From Chloroflexota bacterium (GTDB lineage: Bacteria; Chloroflexota; Limnocylindria; Limnocylindrales; CSP1-4), in the NCBI GenBank assembly GCA_027457005.1, contig DAIDTV010000023.1, positions 1-12,146 on the forward strand: 12,146 bases of DNA, given 5' to 3'. The notes under the pieces are model-generated. The model saw nothing but the letters and a program-made list of their open reading frames with translations. It was not told where the DNA came from and did not search any database. Each line of letters starts with the position of its first letter. Within the stretch, counting starts at the first letter, position 1. A program made the position numbers and the translations under genes. This document shows, piece by piece, positions 1 through 7,331 of the stretch.

Positions 1-1
1 C

Positions 2-706
2 GCCGCCAGCGGGGTGGTCGCTCCGGCCTCCGCGGGCGCGCTTTCCCAGCCGTCAGCCGCGCCTCCCGCACAAGCCGCCAGCGCCGCTCCCAGCTCGGCT
101 CCGCAACCCAGCGTCGGCGATGTCGCGAACTCGGCCAGCGGCCTTGACAACCTCAGCTCCTACAAGCTGTCGATGACCACCTCGGGCGGATCTGAGGACA
201 TGACAGTCGCGATTGTGGTCGTGCGCAAGCCGACATTCGCCGAGAGCGTGACCGAATCCGTTGGCGGCCACACCACTCGCATGGTCATCTCCGGGTCGAC
301 GCTGTGGATGGACGAGGGGACCGGTACGTTCGTCAAGGCGCCCCTCCCGGCGAGTGCCATCCAGAGCATGACCGCGGGGTTCAACCCGGCCCTGAGCCTC
401 CAGGAGATCAACAAGAACGGCACCCTGTCGGTGCTCAAGACTGTGGGTGTGGAGACGAAGAACGGCGTGCAGGCGATCCACCTCCACGGGGATCATTCGA
501 CGCCCATGCCGGCCGGCCAGCCCACCATCCCACCCGGGGGCACCATCGACATCTGGATCGCGACCAACGGCAACTACCTCGTCGCGATGGAGTGGAATGG
601 GATCGCGGAGTCGGGCCCCACGCCGAGCGCGAACTTCCCGACGAGCGCGAAGTGGGAGATCACCAACATCAACGATCCGACGCTCAGCGTCAGCGTGCCG
701 AGCTGA
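2..706 (+). CDS. Secreted LolA/LppX-like lipoprotein, 5' end missing
   Basis: The reading frame is open to the left edge (A-A-S-G before the GTG at 14), so the true start and any signal peptide or lipobox lie outside the window. What is visible starts with a long Ala/Pro/Ser/Gln-rich stretch of about 35 residues, typical of the flexible tether after a lipoprotein signal. About 190 residues follow, rich in alternating hydrophobic and polar strands (MTVAIVVVRKP, TTRMVISGSTLWMD, GTIDIWIATNGNYLVAMEW). This matches the curved beta-sheet pattern of LolA/LppX/LprG-type lipoproteins, which bind lipids or hydrophobic ligands outside the membrane. No catalytic motif is seen. The family assignment rests on pattern only; a generic secreted protein of unknown function is the alternative. 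A small membrane protein follows after 30 bases, so the two may be co-transcribed. Confidence 0.6.
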   Translation, partial: AASGVVAPASAGALSQPSAAPPAQAASAAPSSAPQPSVGDVANSASGLDNLSSYKLSMTTSGGSEDMTVAIVVVRKPTFAESVTESVGGHTTRMVISGSTLWMDEGTGTFVKAPLPASAIQSMTAGFNPALSLQEINKNGTLSVLKTVGVETKNGVQAIHLHGDHSTPMPAGQPTIPPGGTIDIWIATNGNYLVAMEWNGIAESGPTPSANFPTSAKWEITNINDPTLSVSVPS

Positions 707-723
707 CGAGCCAGCCCAGGAAC

Positions 724-729
724 AGGAGG
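724..729 (+). promoter_or_regulatory. Strong Shine-Dalgarno site AGGAGG
   Basis: A perfect AGGAGG lies 7 bases before the ATG at 737. It fixes the start of the small membrane protein and supports that gene as real, even though large competing open frames cover the same DNA. Confidence 0.75.
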
Positions 730-736
730 CGTCCCG

Positions 737-1162
737 ATGGTGAACGAGATCTGGTCGAAGATGGGCGCACGTGAGCGGCTGGCGGTGGTCGGCGCCGGCC
801 TGATCGTGCTGTCGTGGCTGCTTGGGATCGTCCTGAGCGGCGGGCTCTTCGGGGTCGCGGGGGCCGGCGGGATCGGCCTCCTCGGCGCCATAGCGGTCCT
901 CGCCGTGGTCTACCTGCATTACGCTCCGAATGCCACCATCACCTGGCCCGCCCCGTACGGCACGATCCTGCTCGGGATCAGCGCCGTGGTCGGCATCATC
1001 GCCCTGCTCCAGTTCCTCCAGCTCGTGTCGATCCTCGGGCTGCTTGCGTCCTACGGCGGCGCGACGGTGGTCCTCGTCCTCGTCGTCGATTGGGTGGGTG
1101 CCGCGCTCATGCTTTGGGGCTCGTACCAGGTATGGCAGGCGGCGAAGGGAACGCCAGCCTAG
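737..1162 (+). CDS. Small four-helix integral membrane protein, unknown function
   Basis: A 141-residue protein with four likely membrane spans at about residues 14-33, 43-61, 74-100 and 107-128. The loops are short, the N-terminus is charged and cytoplasmic-looking (KMGARER), and the tail is short (AAKGTPA). Hydrophobic segments rich in Ile, Leu, Val and Gly are what distinguishes this frame from the overlapping Arg/Pro-rich shadow frames. The start is set by AGGAGG 7 bases upstream. It sits 30 bases after the lipoprotein-like gene and 70 bases before ligD, all on the same strand. I do not recognise a named family and see no catalytic or ligand-binding motif, so it is annotated as a hypothetical membrane protein. 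Confidence 0.75.
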   Translation: MVNEIWSKMGARERLAVVGAGLIVLSWLLGIVLSGGLFGVAGAGGIGLLGAIAVLAVVYLHYAPNATITWPAPYGTILLGISAVVGIIALLQFLQLVSILGLLASYGGATVVLVLVVDWVGAALMLWGSYQVWQAAKGTPA

Positions 1163-1232
1163 GCAGCACTCCCCGGCGCCCCGCAGACTGCCGAACACCC
1201 CGCAGGAGCCTGGCGGCCGGAATCGGGCACGG

Positions 1233-4019
1233 ATGTCGCTCGAGCGATACCGGCGCAAGCGCGATTTCGCCAGGACCCCGGAGCCACCCGGGGCGTCGGG
1301 CGAAGCTCTCGCCTTGGGCCGGGCTCCGGCGCCCGGCCGACGCTTCGTGGTCCAGCGCCACCGCGCGCGCCGGCTCCACTACGACCTGCGCCTGGAGATC
1401 GACGGGGTCCTCGTGAGCTGGGCAGTGCCCAGGGGGCCCACGCTCGACCCGTCGGCCCGGCGGATGGCGGTCCACGTCGAGGACCATCCGCTCGAGTACT
1501 TCGACTTCGAGGGCACGATCCCCGGTGGCCAGTACGGCGCCGGGGACGCGATCGTGTGGGACTGGGGGACGTTCGAGCCGGAGGTGCCGGGCGACCCGGG
1601 CGCCGCGGTGCGCGCCGGGGAGTTGAAGTTCCGCCTGCACGGTGTCAAGCTGACGGGTCGGTTCACCATCGTCCACACCGGGCGGGGGCCGGGTGGCAGC
1701 CGGGACCGCGAGGGGAACTGGCTCCTGGTCAAGAAGCGCGACGAGGCGGCCGTGCCGGGCTGGGATCCGGAGGCCCACCCCCGGTCGGTCAAGACCGGCC
1801 GGACGAACGACGAGGTGGCGGCCGGGGCGATCCCGGCGGCGACGCCGTTGCCGCCGGCGCCAGGCGAATCGCCGGCGGCAGGCGCCACGTTGGCGTCGGC
1901 CGTGCCCGCGGACGCGTCGCCGGTGGGCGTGCCGGGGGCAGACACCGCACCGGAGCTCGCGGGCGCGCGCGAGGAGCCGATGCCGGAGTTCGTCGAGCCG
2001 ATGCAGGCGACCCTGGCCGCGGGCCCCTTCTCGGACCCCGACTGGCTCTTCGAGGTGAAATGGGATGGGTACCGCGTGGAGGCGGTGGTTCGCGACGGGC
2101 GGGTCCGACTCTGGACGCGCACCCGGCAGGACGCCGCGCGGTACTTCCCGTGGCTCGCCGGCGCACCCGACTGGATCGCCGCCGGGCAGGCGATCGTCGA
2201 TGGCGAGGTGGTCGCGTTGCGGCCCGACGGTACCGCGGACTTCGGCCTCCTGCAGGAGTTGAGCGGCGCACGCCGACGGCGACCGGGGCGTGTCCGGGAA
2301 GCCAGTGACCTGCCCCCGGCCCCCGGCGCGGGGTGGCTCGCCTACGAGGTCTTCGACCTGCTCTACTGCGACGGCCGCTCCCTGGTCGACGCGCCGCTGG
2401 AGGACCGCAAGCGCCTGCTCCGGGCCCGGCTGCGTCCCCACCCGATGGTGCGGTACGCGGGCCACGTGGAGGGTGACGGGGAGGCGTTCTTCCGGGCCGT
2501 CGCCGAGCGCGGCGTGGAGGGCATGGTGGCGAAGCTCCGCCGGAGCCGGTACGAGCCGGGCCGGCGGTCGCGCGCGTGGTGCAAGGTCAAGGTTCGTCCG
2601 GAGCAGGAGCTCGTGCTGGTCGGGTACCTGCCCGGCACGGGGCGCGCGTCCGACCTCGGCGCACTCCTCGCCGGTGTGCACGCCGACGGGGAGCTGCGAT
2701 ACGCGGGCAGGGTCGGAAGCGGGTTCGACGCATCGACGCGCCGGACCCTCCTCGATCGCCTGGACCCGCTGCGCCGCCCCGATCCTCCCATCGCCCACCC
2801 ACCGGATCTGCCCGCTGCCCGATGGACGGAGCCGCGCCTGGTGATGCGCGTGGCGTTCGCCGGGTGGACGCGCGACGGCCTGGTACGACAGGCGGCATAC
2901 AAGGGGCTGGAGCTCGACCGCGACCCGCTCGCGGTGGTCCGCGAACGCCCGGATCGCGGAGCGGGCCCGGCCGTGTCGCAGGGTGCGCACGTGGCGGCGG
3001 TGCCGGTGGCCCCGGCCGACCCGGCAACATCGGACGCCGCCGAGCGGGCACTGCCTGCCGCCGTCTCGGGCACGTCCTTCGCGCCGGCGACCGCCGACGA
3101 GCTCGAGGCACTCGAGCGCCTGCCGGCGCGCGGGGGGCGATGGCACGTGGGCGGGCAGGTCGTCTCGCTCACGAACCTGGACCGGGTCCTGTTCCCCGCG
3201 GTCGGGCTGACCAAGCGCGACCTGGTCCGTTACTACGTCACGATCGGCCCCAAGCTCCTGCCCTACCTCGCCGGCCGGGCCCTCAACCTGACGCGCTGGC
3301 CCGAAGGGGTCGACGGGCCGCACTTCTGGCAGAAGGAGATCCCGCCACGGGCGCCCGCCTGGGTCGCGCGCGCGTCCCTCCCGGGCCGAATCGAGGACGA
3401 TGCCCACACGTACGTCGTCGCCGACAGCGTCGCGACCCTCGCCTGGCTCGCGAACATGGCCGCCATCGAGGTTCATCCCTGGACGTCGCCCGCCACCGCT
3501 CCGGACCGCCCGAGCTACGCCCTGATCGACATCGACCCGGGTGAGCGCACCAGCTGGGCGGAGACGGCCCTCCTGGCCCGGCTCCACGGCGACGCCCTGC
3601 GTCACCTGCGCGTGACGGGGTACCCGAAGCTCACGGGGAAGCGGGGCGTCCAGGTCTGGGTTCCCGTGAAGCCGATCTACACGTTCGAGGAGACGCGCCG
3701 GTGGGTGGAGGCACTCTCGCGTGCCGTCGGCGCGACCGTGCCTGGGCTCGTGAGCCGGGAATGGGAGAAGACCGCGCGTGGCGGCCTCGCCCGGCTGGAC
3801 TACACGCAGAACGCGTCGAACCGGACGCTGGTCGCGCCGTACGGGGTGCGTGCCTGGCCGAACGCGAGCGTGTCGGCCCCCATCGGCTGGGATGAGCTCG
3901 ATGACCCCGACCTGCGCGCGGACCGCTGGACCGTCGTGACGATCGGCGAGCGGCTGCGCGACCGCGGCGACCTGTTCCGCGGCGTGCTCGAACAGGCGCA
4001 GGAGCTGCCGCCACTGTAG
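1233..4019 (+). CDS. ligD: Multifunctional NHEJ DNA ligase LigD (PE-LIG-POL)
   Basis: A 928-residue ATP-dependent end-joining ligase with three domains. The 3'-phosphoesterase (residues 1-170) opens with YRRKRDFARTPEP and carries H43, H49, D51, R53 and H85, matching the PE active site of Pseudomonas LigD offset by one. The ligase domain (about 250-570) has the adenylation lysine K276 in EVKWDGYR, motif III DGE (323-325), FDLLYCDGRSL, EGMVAK (429-434) and WCKVK (449-453), followed by a complete OB-fold region. The C-terminal polymerase/primase domain (about 640-928) has the metal-binding pair D766/D768 in DIDPG, D856 in DYTQN and H748. The domain order is that of Pseudomonas, not Mycobacterium. 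Two Ala/Pro/Gly-rich linkers (190-250 and 570-635) separate the domains. The ATG at 1233 was chosen because the conserved PE start follows directly; the frame is open further upstream and no good ribosome site precedes it. Confidence 0.95.
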   Translation: MSLERYRRKRDFARTPEPPGASGEALALGRAPAPGRRFVVQRHRARRLHYDLRLEIDGVLVSWAVPRGPTLDPSARRMAVHVEDHPLEYFDFEGTIPGGQYGAGDAIVWDWGTFEPEVPGDPGAAVRAGELKFRLHGVKLTGRFTIVHTGRGPGGSRDREGNWLLVKKRDEAAVPGWDPEAHPRSVKTGRTNDEVAAGAIPAATPLPPAPGESPAAGATLASAVPADASPVGVPGADTAPELAGAREEPMPEFVEPMQATLAAGPFSDPDWLFEVKWDGYRVEAVVRDGRVRLWTRTRQDAARYFPWLAGAPDWIAAGQAIVDGEVVALRPDGTADFGLLQELSGARRRRPGRVREASDLPPAPGAGWLAYEVFDLLYCDGRSLVDAPLEDRKRLLRARLRPHPMVRYAGHVEGDGEAFFRAVAERGVEGMVAKLRRSRYEPGRRSRAWCKVKVRPEQELVLVGYLPGTGRASDLGALLAGVHADGELRYAGRVGSGFDASTRRTLLDRLDPLRRPDPPIAHPPDLPAARWTEPRLVMRVAFAGWTRDGLVRQAAYKGLELDRDPLAVVRERPDRGAGPAVSQGAHVAAVPVAPADPATSDAAERALPAAVSGTSFAPATADELEALERLPARGGRWHVGGQVVSLTNLDRVLFPAVGLTKRDLVRYYVTIGPKLLPYLAGRALNLTRWPEGVDGPHFWQKEIPPRAPAWVARASLPGRIEDDAHTYVVADSVATLAWLANMAAIEVHPWTSPATAPDRPSYALIDIDPGERTSWAETALLARLHGDALRHLRVTGYPKLTGKRGVQVWVPVKPIYTFEETRRWVEALSRAVGATVPGLVSREWEKTARGGLARLDYTQNASNRTLVAPYGVRAWPNASVSAPIGWDELDDPDLRADRWTVVTIGERLRDRGDLFRGVLEQAQELPPL

Positions 4020-4054
4020 GGCGGCACGGCGGGAGGGCGGCAGTTCAGCGTCGA

Positions 4055-4069
4055 GCCGGCGCTGCCGGC
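4055..4069 (+). other. Short GCCGGC hairpin downstream of ligD
   Basis: GCCGGC, a three-base loop GCT, then GCCGGC again form a potential 6-bp stem 36 bases after the ligD stop. No T-tract follows, so it is a weak terminator or processing candidate at best. Such stems arise easily by chance at this GC content. Confidence 0.25.
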
Positions 4070-4106
4070 ACCGGGCCTGGGGCTCGGCACGCTTGCGTGG
4101 GCGCGG

Positions 4107-4112
4107 TATCCT
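4107..4112 (+). promoter_or_regulatory. Possible -10 box (TATCCT) before ku
   Basis: TATCCT, preceded by GG, is one of the few AT-containing hexamers in the 141-base ligD-ku gap and matches the TANNNT pattern seen before other genes here. It would give ku its own transcript with a leader of about 40 bases. No convincing -35 element is visible, so ku could equally be read through from ligD. Confidence 0.35.
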
Positions 4113-4160
4113 CGCGATCCGGCCCGCCGCGAGGGGCGTCGAGCCGCACAGGGGAGTACG

Positions 4161-5060
4161 ATGCCGCGCTCGATGTGGCGGGGGGCGATCCAGTTCGGAC
4201 TGGTGACGATCCCCCTGCGGCTCTATCTCGCGACCGAGAGCCGCGGTGTGAGCTTCAACATGCTCCACGCCGAGTGTCTCAGCCGGATCCAGATGAAGAC
4301 GTGGTGTCCCGTCCACGACCGCGCGATCGCGCGTACGGAGACCGTGAAGGGCTACGAGTACGCGCCCGGCCAGTACGTGGTGGTCACCGACGAGGACCTC
4401 GAGTCCGTGCCGCTCAAGAGCGTCCGTTCGATCGAGATCGAGCGGTTCGTGCCGTCGTCGGACCTGGCGGCCATGCGCTTCGTGAAGCAGGCCTACTACC
4501 TGGAGCCGGAGCCGCTCGGGCGCAAGGCGTTCGCGCTGCTCAAGGACGTGCTCGCCGACCGGGCGCTGACCGCCATCGGCAAGGTCGTGATCACCAACCG
4601 GGAGCACCTCGCCGCGCTCGATCCGTTCGGTCCGACCCTGCTGCTCTCGACGCTGTACTGGCCCGACGAGATCCGTTCGGCGGACGAGCTGGACCTCCCG
4701 GCGACTGAGGCAACCGCGGTCAAGCCCGCGGAACGCGCGATGGCCGAGCAGCTGGTGGCCGCGATGACCGAGCCCTTCGACGCCACCGCGTACCGCGACG
4801 AGTACCGCGACGCCCTGGTGGCCATCATCGAGGCCAAGGTCGCGGGCCGGGAGCCGGCCGCGGTGGCCGCCCAGCCCAGCCCGACCGTGGTCGCCCTGAT
4901 GGCCGCGCTCGAGGCCAGCGTCGCTGCGGCACGTGCCGCCAAGGCGGCCCAGCCGGTGCGCGAGGTGGTCGCCGGAGCGGCGGACCACGCCGCGGCGCCC
5001 GGCGAGGAACTGGCCGCGAAGGGCGCGCGCCGGGGCGAACGACGACGCAAGACCGCCTGA
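4161..5060 (+). CDS. ku: Bacterial Ku DNA end-binding protein
   Basis: A 299-residue Ku homologue, which as a homodimer encircles broken DNA ends and recruits LigD for non-homologous end joining. The family hallmark is at the very N-terminus (MWRGAIQFGLVTIPLRLY, residues 5-22). The core continues through KGYEYAPGQYVVVTDEDL (63-80), LLLSTLYWPDEIR (160-172) and the conserved FDATAYRDEYRDAL (206-219) region. Residues 242-262 (VVALMAALEASVAAARAAK) resemble the C-terminal segment common in bacterial Ku. The tail is Ala-rich and then basic (ARRGERRRKTA), as in Ku proteins with a DNA-contacting extension. The length fits the family. GGGGAG lies 4 bases before the ATG. It sits 141 bases after ligD and immediately before the LIG-like gene, in a typical NHEJ operon. 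Confidence 0.96.
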   Translation: MPRSMWRGAIQFGLVTIPLRLYLATESRGVSFNMLHAECLSRIQMKTWCPVHDRAIARTETVKGYEYAPGQYVVVTDEDLESVPLKSVRSIEIERFVPSSDLAAMRFVKQAYYLEPEPLGRKAFALLKDVLADRALTAIGKVVITNREHLAALDPFGPTLLLSTLYWPDEIRSADELDLPATEATAVKPAERAMAEQLVAAMTEPFDATAYRDEYRDALVAIIEAKVAGREPAAVAAQPSPTVVALMAALEASVAAARAAKAAQPVREVVAGAADHAAAPGEELAAKGARRGERRRKTA

Positions 5061-5116
5061 CCGACGTTCTCGGACGGGGACCGGAGACAGATCGCCCGGG
5101 CCTCGCACTCGACGAC

Positions 5117-5863
5117 GTGGCCGGCGAGGACGCGGCCGGCGGTCGGGGTGCCCGCGGTTCTCGCAGGGCGCTGCCGAGCAGGATCCGGCCCATGCTGCCG
5201 TCCCGGGCCCCCGGGCCGTTTGACGACCCGTCCTACCTCTTCGAACCGTGGTGGCCCGGGACCCGCACGATCGTGTTCGTGGAGGACGGCCGCGTGCGGC
5301 TGCAGGCCGCCGAGCTCGCGGACGTGCTCGCCGCGTTCCCGGAGCTGGCCGGGCTGGCCGGTCGGGTGGCCGCTCCGGACGCCATCCTCGACGGCGTCGT
5401 GCTGGTGCTGGACCGCGCCGGCCGGCCCGATCCGGTGCTCCTCCGACGACGGCTGGAGGATCCCGGCGAACACGCCGGCAGGCCTGCCTTCGTGGCCGAC
5501 GACCTGCTGGCGGCGTCGGGCCGCCGGCTCACGCGACTCCCGTTCTGCGAGCGCCGCGAGCGCCTCGCCGCGCTGGTGCGTGCCGCCGACTGGTGCACGG
5601 TGAGCCGGGGCTACCCGGGCGAGGGGCGGACCCTTGCGATCGCCGCCGCCGATCTCGGGTTCCGCTGGCTCTCGGCCCATCGGCTCGACGCCCCGTACCG
5701 TGCGGGCGCGGCCGGCGATGCCTGGTTGCGGGTCCCGACCGCCGAGGTCGCGGGGAACGGCCCCCAGCCGGACGACGAACGGGGCGCCCGGGTGGCCGGA
5801 TTCGCGGAGCCGCGGCTCCCCCCGATCCTCGCGGTGTTTCGCCGGTTGCCGCTCGAGGACTGA
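5117..5863 (+). CDS. Degenerate ATP-dependent DNA ligase-like protein (predicted pseudo-ligase)
   Basis: A 248-residue protein that aligns without gaps to the LIG domain of the nearby LigD over motif I: RPM (24-26), GPFDDPSYLFE (33-43) and EDGRVRL (56-62). The adenylation motif is destroyed, however. EVKWDGYR is here EPWWPGTR (43-50), so the catalytic Lys is Trp45 and the Asp is Pro47. Motif III DGE is DGV (92-94). The region of motif IV aligns as RWLSAHRLDAPYR (183-195), with Glu replaced by Arg183 and Lys by His188. Motif V WLKVK is WLRVP (203-207). About 40 residues follow, too few for an OB-fold. The frame is uninterrupted and codon use resembles its neighbours, so it is probably expressed but not an active ligase. 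The start is uncertain: GTG 5117 lacks a ribosome site, ATG 5192 (just at the domain start) has GCAGGA upstream, and the frame is open back to a CTG overlapping the ku stop. The function is unknown; a structural or regulatory NHEJ partner is an inference. Confidence 0.8.
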   Translation: MAGEDAAGGRGARGSRRALPSRIRPMLPSRAPGPFDDPSYLFEPWWPGTRTIVFVEDGRVRLQAAELADVLAAFPELAGLAGRVAAPDAILDGVVLVLDRAGRPDPVLLRRRLEDPGEHAGRPAFVADDLLAASGRRLTRLPFCERRERLAALVRAADWCTVSRGYPGEGRTLAIAAADLGFRWLSAHRLDAPYRAGAAGDAWLRVPTAEVAGNGPQPDDERGARVAGFAEPRLPPILAVFRRLPLED

Positions 5864-5914
5864 TCTCCAGTCCGCCCCGGCCGGCGCGGCGCGCGCCATT
5901 CCCTCGGGACCGCC

Positions 5915-5920
5915 TACGAT
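5915..5920 (+). promoter_or_regulatory. Possible -10 box (TACGAT) before the amidohydrolase
   Basis: TACGAT stands out in the 162-base gap after the LIG-like gene. Transcription from here would give the amidohydrolase a leader of roughly 100 bases containing the 9-bp hairpin at 5960-5981. A GTG at 5930, 9 bases downstream, is in frame with the amidohydrolase and would be an alternative leaderless start. The Arg/Ser-rich sequence it adds does not look like part of the enzyme. Confidence 0.3.
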
Positions 5921-5959
5921 CCGCACGCGGTGGCCGAGGCCGCGAGTTCCAGCCGTCCG

Positions 5960-5981
5960 GGCCGCCGGCGATCCGGCGGCC
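5960..5981 (+). other. Perfect 9-bp stem, 4-base loop hairpin
   Basis: GGCCGCCGG, loop CGAT, CCGGCGGCC: a perfect inverted repeat between the LIG-like gene and the amidohydrolase, starting 97 bases after the former's stop and ending 45 bases before the latter's GTG. No T-run follows, so a classical intrinsic terminator is not supported. It could end or stabilise the NHEJ transcript, or sit in the leader of the next gene. Confidence 0.5.
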
Positions 5982-6025
5982 ATTCCCGGCGGATCAATCG
6001 GGCAGAGTCGGGCGAGGAGGATGCC

Positions 6026-7273
6026 GTGCAGAGGTTGGTCGTCCGCGGCGCGCGGGTCGTCGACGGAACCGGACGCGACCCCGTCGGGGGGCGTGACGTC
6101 ATCGTCGAGGACGGCCGGATCGCGGCGATCCAGGCGAGCGGGGCGCCGCTCCACGCCGACATCGTCGTGGATGCCGCAGGCGCGACCCTGCTGCCGGGCC
6201 TGACCGACGCCCACGTCCATCTCGGGCTGGCCGGGGCGCCGACGAAGCCGCAGGGCGAGGGCACGCTGGTCGATTACGCACTGCTGGTGCAGGCTCTCAT
6301 CGAGCGGGCGCTCCACGAAGGCTTCACCACCGTCCGGGACGCCGGCGGCCTGGATCCCGCGTGGGCCCGTGCCGTCGCGGCGGGCCGGATCCGCGGCCCC
6401 CGCATCCTGCCGTCCGGTTCGTTCATCACCCAGACCGGCGGTCACGGCGACATGCGCGCGGCCCACGAGGCGGCCCACGGGTTCGTGTCGATCCCGGGCC
6501 TGGTGGCCAACCCGGAGGTGGTCGACGGCGTGGACGCAGTGCGGCGGGCGGCCCGCGAGCAACTGCGGCGCGGAGCCACGCAGATCAAGCTCTTCGTCTC
6601 GGGTGGTGTCGTGTCCCCGACCGACCCGCTCGAGTCGATCCAGTTCACGGTCGAGGAGATCGCGGCGGCAGTGCAGGTCGCGCGGAGCTGGGGCACCTAC
6701 GTCCTCGTCCATGCGCACACGTCGCCGGCGATGCGCAACGCCATCGCGGCCGGCGCCCGCTCGATCGAGCACGCCTCGATGCTCGACGAGGAGACGGTGG
6801 GCCAGATCCAAGCCGCCGGGGCGTTCGTCGTGCCGACCCTCCTGGTGATCACGCGCCTGCCGCCGCTCGGGCCGGCCGAGATGGCCAAGGCTGCGCTGGT
6901 GGCGGATGCCTCGCGGGCGAGCCTCGGGCTGGCCCACGCGACCGGCATCCCGCTGGGGTCGGGTTCCGACCTGACCGGGGCCGAGCAGGCCGGCCGCGCG
7001 GGCGAGATCGTGGAGAAGGCGCGCGAGATCGGGCCGATGGCCGCGCTCGTCAGCGCCACGCGGGTGAACGCGGAGCTGTTCGGGCTGGCCGACCGGATCG
7101 GGACGGTCGAGGCGGGCAAGGACGCGGACCTGATCCTGGTCCGGGGCGACCCGCTCGAGCGGATCGAGACGATCGCGGAGCCCGATGGCGTCCTGCTGGT
7201 GCTGCAGCGCGGCGCGATCGTTCGAGACGACGAGGGCCGGGCGTCGGCGGGGATCGGCCGATCGGCCGGATGA
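6026..7273 (+). CDS. Metal-dependent amidohydrolase (Xaa-Pro dipeptidase-like)
   Basis: A 415-residue amidohydrolase-superfamily enzyme that would hydrolyse an amide or peptide-like bond in the cytoplasm. It has the small N-terminal beta-sandwich (GARVVDGTGRDPV, IVEDGRIAAI), then GLTDAHVHLG with metal ligands H63 and H65. The likely carboxylated lysine is K188 in QIKLFVSGGV. Further ligands lie at H229/H231 (LVHAH) and H249 (SIEHAS), and the catalytic aspartate is D315 in GSGSD. The C-terminal GTVEAGKDADLILVRGDPL closes the sandwich. This ligand order fits the Met_dep_hydrolase/prolidase-like group that includes imidazolonepropionase relatives; the substrate cannot be read from sequence. GTG 6026 is chosen because GAGGAGG ends 5 bases upstream and the family's first strand follows directly, although the frame is open back to a GTG at 5930. 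Confidence 0.9.
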   Translation: MQRLVVRGARVVDGTGRDPVGGRDVIVEDGRIAAIQASGAPLHADIVVDAAGATLLPGLTDAHVHLGLAGAPTKPQGEGTLVDYALLVQALIERALHEGFTTVRDAGGLDPAWARAVAAGRIRGPRILPSGSFITQTGGHGDMRAAHEAAHGFVSIPGLVANPEVVDGVDAVRRAAREQLRRGATQIKLFVSGGVVSPTDPLESIQFTVEEIAAAVQVARSWGTYVLVHAHTSPAMRNAIAAGARSIEHASMLDEETVGQIQAAGAFVVPTLLVITRLPPLGPAEMAKAALVADASRASLGLAHATGIPLGSGSDLTGAEQAGRAGEIVEKAREIGPMAALVSATRVNAELFGLADRIGTVEAGKDADLILVRGDPLERIETIAEPDGVLLVLQRGAIVRDDEGRASAGIGRSAG

Positions 7274-7318
7274 GCCTCGCGCCCGGGCGCCGGCACGCAC
7301 CACGCCGGGCGCCACTCC

Positions 7319-7324
7319 TAGAAT
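7319..7324 (+). promoter_or_regulatory. Promoter-like TAGAAT, likely leaderless start
   Basis: TAGAAT ends 7 bases before the ATG of the ROK kinase, where transcription and translation would begin at nearly the same base. There is no Shine-Dalgarno sequence. The same spacing is seen before the MarP-like and LOG genes. Confidence 0.5.
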
Positions 7325-7331
7325 CCGCCCG

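Noticed and set aside
930..1232. Upstream extension of ligD to a start at 930
   Set aside because: The added 101 residues are Ser/Arg/Pro-rich shadow sequence over the membrane protein gene; the conserved phosphoesterase start begins right at 1233.
1107..5108. A 1333-codon open frame on the minus strand across ligD and ku
   Set aside because: Its product is an Arg/His/Gly-rich, domain-free sequence antisense to two clear genes. Long shadow frames are expected at this GC content.
5117..5863. Annotating this as an active ATP-dependent DNA ligase
   Set aside because: Overall similarity would suggest it, but the essential lysine and most motif residues are replaced and the OB-fold is missing.
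5930..6025. Longer start for the amidohydrolase at GTG 5930
   Set aside because: The extra 32 residues are Arg/Ser-rich, unlike the family, and span the hairpin. GAGGAGG 5 bases before GTG 6026 is a much better start, although a leaderless start at 5930 cannot be fully excluded.
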